NCBI GenBank assembly: GCA_002633005.1
Contig: NMRA01000915.1
Span: 36,689-100,688 of the forward strand
DNA: 64,000 nucleotides
Reading direction: 5' to 3'
From: Phoronis australis
Lineage: Eukaryota; Phoronida; Phoronidae
The notes beneath the pieces are model-generated. The model was given only the letters and a program-made list of their open reading frames with translations, was not told the origin of the DNA and did not search any database. Positions 61,601 to 64,000 of the stretch are shown here, piece by piece. Each line of letters starts with the position of its first letter. Position 1 is the stretch's first letter. The translations under genes and the position numbers were made by a program.

Positions 61601-62144
61601 GACAACGACACCAATTAGAAAAATGTGACTAAAAGTACACCAAACACATCATAAAGAAGAATAATTATTGTAACCATTTCGTTCGCGTGAACTGAGACAT
61701 GAATTTCAACCAAAAATCAGTGGTGGGTACTGAATCTGTTTAAGTGACATATTACAGATTTTAATGCGGACGTTTAATGAATTCTTTGAAGCAAAATATC
61801 ACCGTGTAACCCTCATTAAATCTCAGACGTTTGGGACAAATCTGAAATCTCGTTACAAAATTTGCTCAATCGACAAACGTATTTGAAATTCGAAGCGAGT
61901 TGAAAAACCACCGCCTCGAACAAGAGAATCCACTTTGTGGCACAGTGGGTATTTTACATTGGAACGATGGTTTCGTGTTTGAGAGAAGTCAATTATTATC
62001 ATTGTTTAACAACAGTTAGCAGCCAGCTATTGATGAAAGCAGTTCTTGGTGCTTAAATTTCTCGATTTTTACCTGTCGACCCCCACTCTATATTTGCCAA
62101 GTTATTGTACCAGCCATCGAAGCGTTGCCTTTCAAAGACAATAT
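31519..62144 (-). CDS. DUOX: Dual oxidase (DUOX), 28 exons, complete except the N-terminal signal region
   Basis: Makes extracellular H2O2 by moving electrons from cytosolic NADPH through FAD and two hemes across the membrane, under Ca2+ control. Counting from the first clear codon: peroxidase-homology ectodomain about 1–515 ([38 protein letters not shown]); first helix about 545–565; EF-hands about 792–803 ([12 protein letters not shown]) and 828–839 ([12 protein letters not shown]); six-helix reductase core about 970–1200 with all heme-ligand positions (FHK, IHVVGH, THK, LHG); FAD site [14 protein letters not shown] sites VGGGIGVTP and [11 protein letters not shown]-terminus EHHYENF. At 1,486 residues plus a missing start it matches usual DUOX length (about 1,550). 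All 28 junctions keep frame. Distal peroxidase residues are missing. A DUOXA maturation factor, normally required, was not seen in the window. Identity is very secure. Confidence 0.97.
31955..32083 (-). CDS. DUOX: DUOX visible exon 27
   Basis: [19 protein letters not shown] and [12 protein letters not shown], matching '[21 protein letters not shown]'. Confidence 0.95.
33682..33837 (-). CDS. DUOX: DUOX visible exon 26
   Basis: [20 protein letters not shown] and [18 protein letters not shown], a strongly conserved part of the NADPH domain. Confidence 0.96.
34219..34383 (-). CDS. DUOX: DUOX visible exon 25 (NADPH-binding, glycine loop)
   Basis: [12 protein letters not shown] and [19 protein letters not shown], the pyrophosphate-binding glycine-rich loop. 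Confidence 0.97.
35460..35689 (-). CDS. DUOX: DUOX visible exon 24 (FAD-binding)
   Basis: [29 protein letters not shown] and HIRSVGPWT: the FAD-binding fold with the HPFTLTS motif. Confidence 0.97.
36134..36415 (-). CDS. DUOX: DUOX visible exon 23 (helices 5–7)
   Basis: [38 protein letters not shown] (both distal heme histidines) and [19 protein letters not shown], ending [12 protein letters not shown]. Confidence 0.97.
36656..36796 (-). CDS. DUOX: DUOX visible exon 22 (helix 4, second heme His)
   Basis: [13 protein letters not shown] supplies the conserved paired histidines, then an extracellular loop of about 25 residues. Confidence 0.95.
38144..38374 (-). CDS. DUOX: DUOX visible exon 21 (helix 3, first heme His)
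   Basis: [52 protein letters not shown]. The FHK histidine is a heme ligand in NOX enzymes. Confidence 0.96.
38816..38970 (-). CDS. DUOX: DUOX visible exon 20 (helix 2)
   Basis: [19 protein letters not shown] then [16 protein letters not shown]. Matches the family's 'FKRFIENYRRHI … LFLERAYYY' segment. Confidence 0.94.
39094..39365. mobile_element. Foldback/MITE-like element in DUOX intron 19
   Basis: Arms at about 39094–39216 and 39246–39365 are near-perfect reverse complements ('ctaggtggcgtggtgatcag' in one, its complement in the other; 'gtttcggctc' likewise) with a spacer of about 30 bases. Long arms and no coding content suggest a foldback MITE. Confidence 0.85.
39835..40146 (-). CDS. 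DUOX: DUOX visible exon 19 (cytosolic linker with poly-Ser)
   Basis: 104 codons: a helical EF-like region ([20 protein letters not shown]), then a basic stretch and [15 protein letters not shown]. Links the EF-hands to helix 2. Confidence 0.93.
40943..41036 (-). CDS. DUOX: DUOX visible exon 18 (EF-hand 2)
   Basis: EF loop [12 protein letters not shown], canonical. The donor 'taaa|gtaggt' is chosen because it keeps frame with exon 19 ([12 protein letters not shown]). Confidence 0.92.
41280..41415 (-). CDS. DUOX: DUOX visible exon 17 (EF-hand 1)
   Basis: EF loop [12 protein letters not shown] has acidic or polar residues at positions 1, 3, 5, 9 and 12 and Gly at 6, so it should bind Ca2+. Confidence 0.95.
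41625..41717 (-). CDS. DUOX: DUOX visible exon 16
   Basis: Thirty-one codons ending EIMDCELSK, which joins exon 17's [11 protein letters not shown], the conserved 'LSRAEFAESLGLKP' motif. Confidence 0.92.
42264..42449 (-). CDS. DUOX: DUOX visible exon 15
   Basis: Helical and charged; ends [15 protein letters not shown], the equivalent of 'RRHLLETFFRHLFSQ'. Donor 'cgag|gttggt' is weaker than the others. Confidence 0.9.
43103..43311 (-). CDS. DUOX: DUOX visible exon 14 (PH-like cytosolic segment)
   Basis: [16 protein letters not shown] through [13 protein letters not shown], matching the family's 'LEWQG … RTLLLKIPKEYDL' region before the EF-hands. Confidence 0.93.
44795..44826. repeat. Short inverted repeat in DUOX intron 13
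   Basis: 'cgctttaaccga' and 'tcggctaaagcg' pair with one mismatch around an 8-base spacer. A word 'gagcgcgcaatctc' just upstream recurs near 44645, so the region may be part of a larger unresolved element. Confidence 0.4.
45692..47368 (+). repeat. 1.68-kb direct duplication, copy A (DUOX intron 13)
   Basis: Matches 47371–49038 at a near-constant offset of about 1,679 bases with a few percent of differences and small indels. It ends exactly at the N at 47369. Contains a 150-codon frame that is broken in copy B. Most likely two haplotypes not merged by the assembler. Confidence 0.9.
47241..47368 (+). repeat. Dispersed short element copy (within copy A)
   Basis: Left end 'tgtgttccgtagacgcaag', core 'cttgcaatgcatggcgatat'. 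The right end is lost at the N. Confidence 0.55.
47371..49038 (+). repeat. 1.68-kb direct duplication, copy B (DUOX intron 13)
   Basis: Starts one base after the N and continues into unique sequence at 49039. Same content and order as copy A, including one copy of the short dispersed element at its right end. Confidence 0.9.
48907..49038 (+). repeat. Dispersed short element copy (within copy B)
   Basis: Same as the copy at 47241, with a 4-base 'cgat' repeat in the core. The right terminal repeat is also not visible here. Confidence 0.55.
49228..49368 (+). mobile_element. MITE-like element, best copy of the dispersed family
   Basis: About 140 bases with terminal inverted repeats: left 'gtgcgttccaaagacgcaa' and right 'ttgcgtctacgaaacgcatc'. 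The core 'cacttgtaatgcatggcaat' matches the other copies. Confidence 0.7.
49370..52105. other. Remainder of DUOX intron 13
   Basis: No supported exon. Contains a hydrophobic minus-strand frame at about 50745–51020 built on a GTT/GTC-rich sequence, and a 142-codon minus-strand frame at 51574–52002 with no domain. Exon 13 to exon 14 joins in frame without either. Confidence 0.5.
52106..52228 (-). CDS. DUOX: DUOX visible exon 13 (second half of helix 1, basic cytoplasmic start)
   Basis: [12 protein letters not shown] completes the first helix; [15 protein letters not shown] follows on the cytosolic side. Followed by a large intron of 8.8 kb (43312–52105). Confidence 0.88.
52369..52596 (+). mobile_element. 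MITE-like element, longer relative of the dispersed family
   Basis: Left 'ttgcgttccggagacgcaat', right 'gttgcgtttacggagcgatt', again inverted. The interior is longer and more diverged. Located in DUOX intron 13 just before exon 13. Confidence 0.6.
52807..52956 (-). CDS. DUOX: DUOX visible exon 12 (ectodomain end, first half of helix 1)
   Basis: Begins GDPC, the conserved cysteine pair region before the membrane. Ends in the hydrophobic [16 protein letters not shown]. Confidence 0.92.
53275..53387 (-). CDS. DUOX: DUOX visible exon 11
   Basis: Contains [19 protein letters not shown], the 'FSKKEIEEIRNTTL' equivalent closing the peroxidase-homology domain. Confidence 0.92.
53578..53753 (-). CDS. 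DUOX: DUOX visible exon 10
   Basis: Contains [13 protein letters not shown] and [20 protein letters not shown], matching the family's 'GGLLES…EQFVRLRDGDRYWFEN'. One NMS sequon. Confidence 0.95.
54084..54133. repeat. (TGTA)n microsatellite in DUOX intron 10
   Basis: About ten 'gtat/tgta' tetranucleotides with one 'acat' interruption. Confidence 0.9.
54381..54538 (-). CDS. DUOX: DUOX visible exon 9
   Basis: Contains [20 protein letters not shown] and GLADYQTVR, the conserved end of the heme-peroxidase fold, and an NVT sequon. Confidence 0.94.
55168..55270 (-). CDS. DUOX: DUOX visible exon 8
   Basis: Contains [19 protein letters not shown] and VEDFR, the family's 'LLLGMASQ…ED…LVEDVRDF' region. 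Confidence 0.92.
56009..56075 (-). CDS. DUOX: DUOX visible exon 7
   Basis: Twenty-two codons with [18 protein letters not shown]; the RLCNSY block is a DUOX feature. Donor 'tcag|gtaatg'. Confidence 0.9.
56979..57136 (-). CDS. DUOX: DUOX visible exon 6
   Basis: Encodes [12 protein letters not shown] through VPPAIYVR, matching the conserved 'NIIVYEWLP … MVPPGVYMR' stretch of DUOX proteins. Confidence 0.94.
57859..58016 (-). CDS. DUOX: DUOX visible exon 5 (proximal heme side)
   Basis: Contains [11 protein letters not shown] where peroxidases have the distal Arg and Glu (GDxRSxE), both absent here, then TLWFRLHNH which keeps the proximal R-x-H-N. Ends [10 protein letters not shown]. Confidence 0.95.
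58065..58180. repeat. About 40-bp tandem repeat, three copies, in DUOX intron 4
   Basis: 'agttctcttgactcgga' starts near 58074, 58113 and 58153, each followed by 'ccactcaccgcttctgaaaa'-like sequence. It begins about 50 bases upstream of visible exon 5's acceptor. Confidence 0.85.
58603..58810 (-). CDS. DUOX: DUOX visible exon 4
   Basis: Contains the hallmark [20 protein letters not shown] and an NGT sequon. Acceptor 'aattttaag', donor 'taca|gtaagt'. Confidence 0.95.
59214..59638. mobile_element. MITE-like element in DUOX intron 3
   Basis: Left 'tttgcatgaaacggtccc' (59214–59231) and right 'gggactgtttcatgcaac' (59621–59638) are inverted with two mismatches over about 18 bases. The interior is AT-rich with no coding potential. 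A similar right end appears near 56760–56795. Confidence 0.65.
60263..60432 (-). CDS. DUOX: DUOX visible exon 3 (distal heme side)
   Basis: Begins [12 protein letters not shown] where true animal peroxidases have GQxxDHD; the distal Asp-His-Asp is replaced. Ends in the conserved [14 protein letters not shown] and NNPRKQ. Confidence 0.94.
61236..61397 (-). CDS. DUOX: DUOX visible exon 2
   Basis: Contains [11 protein letters not shown], the equivalent of the family's 'ADGVYQP' block, and two N-glycosylation sequons (NCT, NRT). Donor 'ttca|gtaagt'. Confidence 0.93.
62073..62144 (-). CDS. DUOX: DUOX visible exon 1 (start of peroxidase-homology domain)
   Basis: Encodes [20 protein letters not shown] and WGST, the conserved N-terminal DUOX signature. 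Acceptor 'actcttctttccag', donor 'acag|gtaaaa'. The frame stays open upstream to an ATG at 62271, so an unspliced longer start is possible, but the strong acceptor favours a separate upstream signal-peptide exon. Confidence 0.9.
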
Positions 62145-62289
62145 CTGGAAAGAAGAGTGAAATATTACGCTCGCTGTACAGCTCATTGTATTTCGAAAGT
62201 CCATTCTGTATGTCCAGAACATAATCAAACAGTAACGTTATTGCCGTGTTTACGAGTAATTTATTCCTCAATAATTTATTTGTTGCTAG

Positions 62290-62580
62290 TGGAAGTGTTG
62301 GCAGCGTTTCTGATTACAGTTTTGGTGGTGATGAGAAAGGTTAATTGTTGGCGTTGGTAATGGTGATGAAGCTCTTGGGTGTTGATGGCGGTGCAGGTGG
62401 TTAATTGTTCTTGCGTTAGGAGTGGTGGTATTGCTGTTTGGTGTTGATGGTGGTGGCTGTGGTGGTGATGGAGGTTGTTGTAGCGTTGGTAGGAGTCAGG
62501 GTGATTTTGTTGGGTTGTGGTGGTTGTATTTTTGGTGTCAGTAGGACCCGGTTATGATGGTGGAGGTTGAGTTAGTTATT
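62290..62580. repeat. Imperfect GGT/GTT-rich low-complexity tract
   Basis: Words such as 'ggtggtgatgg' and 'gttgttggtgttgatgg' recur irregularly over about 290 bases. Confidence 0.6.
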
Positions 62581-62662
62581 AAACAATAATATTCCTATCT
62601 CCACGCATTGAAATTTTCATTTCATGAATTTTTCATTAACCTACAGCACACATCACGAATTT

Positions 62663-62860
62663 TTGTCCGACCGGTCGGCTAGGAGTCGACTACCGGCCGT
62701 CGACCAGTCGGCAAATTAACCGACCGGTCAGCTAATTTTTAGCCGACCAGCAGCAGGCCGCAGTGCCGACTCATAAGGCCACCCACCAGCCGACTCTACA
62801 GCCGACCTTAAATTGCCGAACGGCCGTCAGCCGACCTGCTAGTCGGCTGCTGTTTTTAGG
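62663..62860. repeat. GC-rich cluster of 'ccgac/gtcgg' words
   Basis: Around twenty 'ccgac', 'cggtcgg' or 'gtcggc' words in both orientations within 200 bases, in otherwise AT-rich DNA. Strong local base-composition shift and many possible hairpins. Confidence 0.7.
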
Positions 62861-64000
62861 CTAGAGTAGCAGTGTAATAGGTTGTCGGGCTGATACCGCT
62901 TCGCGTGCAGTTGCATATTCGTCACGGCACAGGGTCAAATAAATCAACCTAGTTTTACTGCGTTTCCATTACATGAGTTCACATGGGTTGTGTTAATTGA
63001 CACCACTAATTCGAAGGCAGGAGTCAAACGGTAATATTGGAGTCAAACGGTAATATTGAACATTGGATTATGGACAATGCAATAAGTTTTGGATAACGAA
63101 GCGTTAAAGCTAGTTTTCTTTACATTTGATCTTTTGGCTCGTGACGTTAACAAGTTGCATTAGATTGGCTGCTTCCCAGTCAATACAACGGCGTAGCCAT
63201 TTTGTAAACGCAGTTATTTTTACAGTCTTTACCCACATTTGTTTTTTGCTTGTGTTACGCCGAACTGTATCTTTTTGCGTTTTTAAAATTCCTCACGGGT
63301 CTCTTATCATGCGCCCATGATGGTGGGATAGTGAATGAGTTGTTGCACCAAAGAGGTCTTACTCCGCAAATTTTATTTTCACAGTATTAACCCTTGCACT
63401 AAAGACACGAAATACACGGAACTTTATGCCGTAAGCCCACGGACTTGGAAGGCTCTAACTTCGAAATCATACGGTTACGATTTCCACGAAATTAGACAGT
63501 GACATCAAACACGGATTGACCATTGTTGAGGCTACTACCAATTGTAGCTTTGCGCATTCCGTTTTCATGCATCGGTGACGGTAAAATCTGCTCTAGTTAC
63601 ATGTATCAGTTGGTCGCTGTCGTTGTTCCAAAAACAAATATTTTGTGTCAACAACATATTGACAAATTGTATAATATAAAACAATTTTGAACCGTAAGAT
63701 GCGAATACGTGGTGAAGAGGTATTTGTCTCTACGCGGCATTTGTGCGTGAATCTTTGGCAAATCGAATGCTTTGTCGAAAAAATGAAAGAAAATACACCA
63801 AAGTACACTTTTTGAGAAGCAAAGCGTCTGGTGATGTTTATAGCTCATGATCTGGCCTCCTTAGGTAGTAAGTGACGCTGAATTACATATAGCAACTATG
63901 GCTCCAAAATAAAAAATATCACGATTGTATTGCCTCCCCCCCCTTCTCCCCTAGTTCTGCACTTTCCAATGAGTCATTACGCCAGATTTGGTTTAGTTTC

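Larger units (their letters stand above)
62145..64000. other. 5' region of DUOX; start exon not identified
   Basis: No minus-strand exon with ATG, hydrophobic core and phase-1 donor was found, so the signal-peptide exon may lie beyond the window. Contains the two repeats listed separately. Confidence 0.4.

Overview
The window is intron-rich animal nuclear DNA: GT–AG introns, EGF and dual-oxidase protein families found in metazoans, and many short inverted-repeat transposons of the kind common in marine invertebrates. I cannot name the species. Two single N characters (30411, 47369) mark joins in a draft assembly.

Layout. 1–10.2 kb has no gene I can support. It holds a transposon-like element with long inverted ends (about 4.20–4.85 kb) and a tandem array of about 140-bp units (about 6.90–7.96 kb). 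At 10.2–11.1 kb two or three + strand exons encode a small cysteine-containing, probably secreted protein whose first exon is broken by an apparent one-base shift. At 15.19–16.79 kb the last three exons of a single-pass membrane protein lie on the + strand; its upstream exons were not found. A cluster of heat-shock-element-like sites lies at 17.95–18.09 kb.

20.09–30.15 kb (+): a complete gene reconstructed here in 11 coding exons (1,064 residues). It has a signal peptide, 15 full EGF repeats plus one incomplete repeat, one membrane helix and a cytoplasmic tail of about 160 residues. All splice phases agree. Eleven of the EGF repeats begin in one 1.78-kb exon.

31.52–62.14 kb (-): a dual oxidase (DUOX) gene, convergent with the EGF gene, in 28 phase-consistent coding exons (1,486 residues from the first clear exon to the stop). 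It has a peroxidase-homology ectodomain, first membrane helix, EF-hands, six-helix ferric-reductase core, FAD and NADPH sites, and the family's typical C-terminus. Only the N-terminal signal-peptide exon is uncertain. The peroxidase-like domain lacks the distal catalytic residues, so this protein most likely makes H2O2 but is not itself a classical peroxidase.

The DUOX introns carry most of the repeats: foldback and MITE-like elements and a 1.68-kb direct duplication meeting at an N, which looks like two unmerged haplotypes. I found no tRNA, rRNA or CRISPR array. The most unusual items are the EGF receptor-like protein with its giant exon and basic linker, the inactive peroxidase centre of the DUOX, and the HSE cluster. 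None of these by itself proves a new system.
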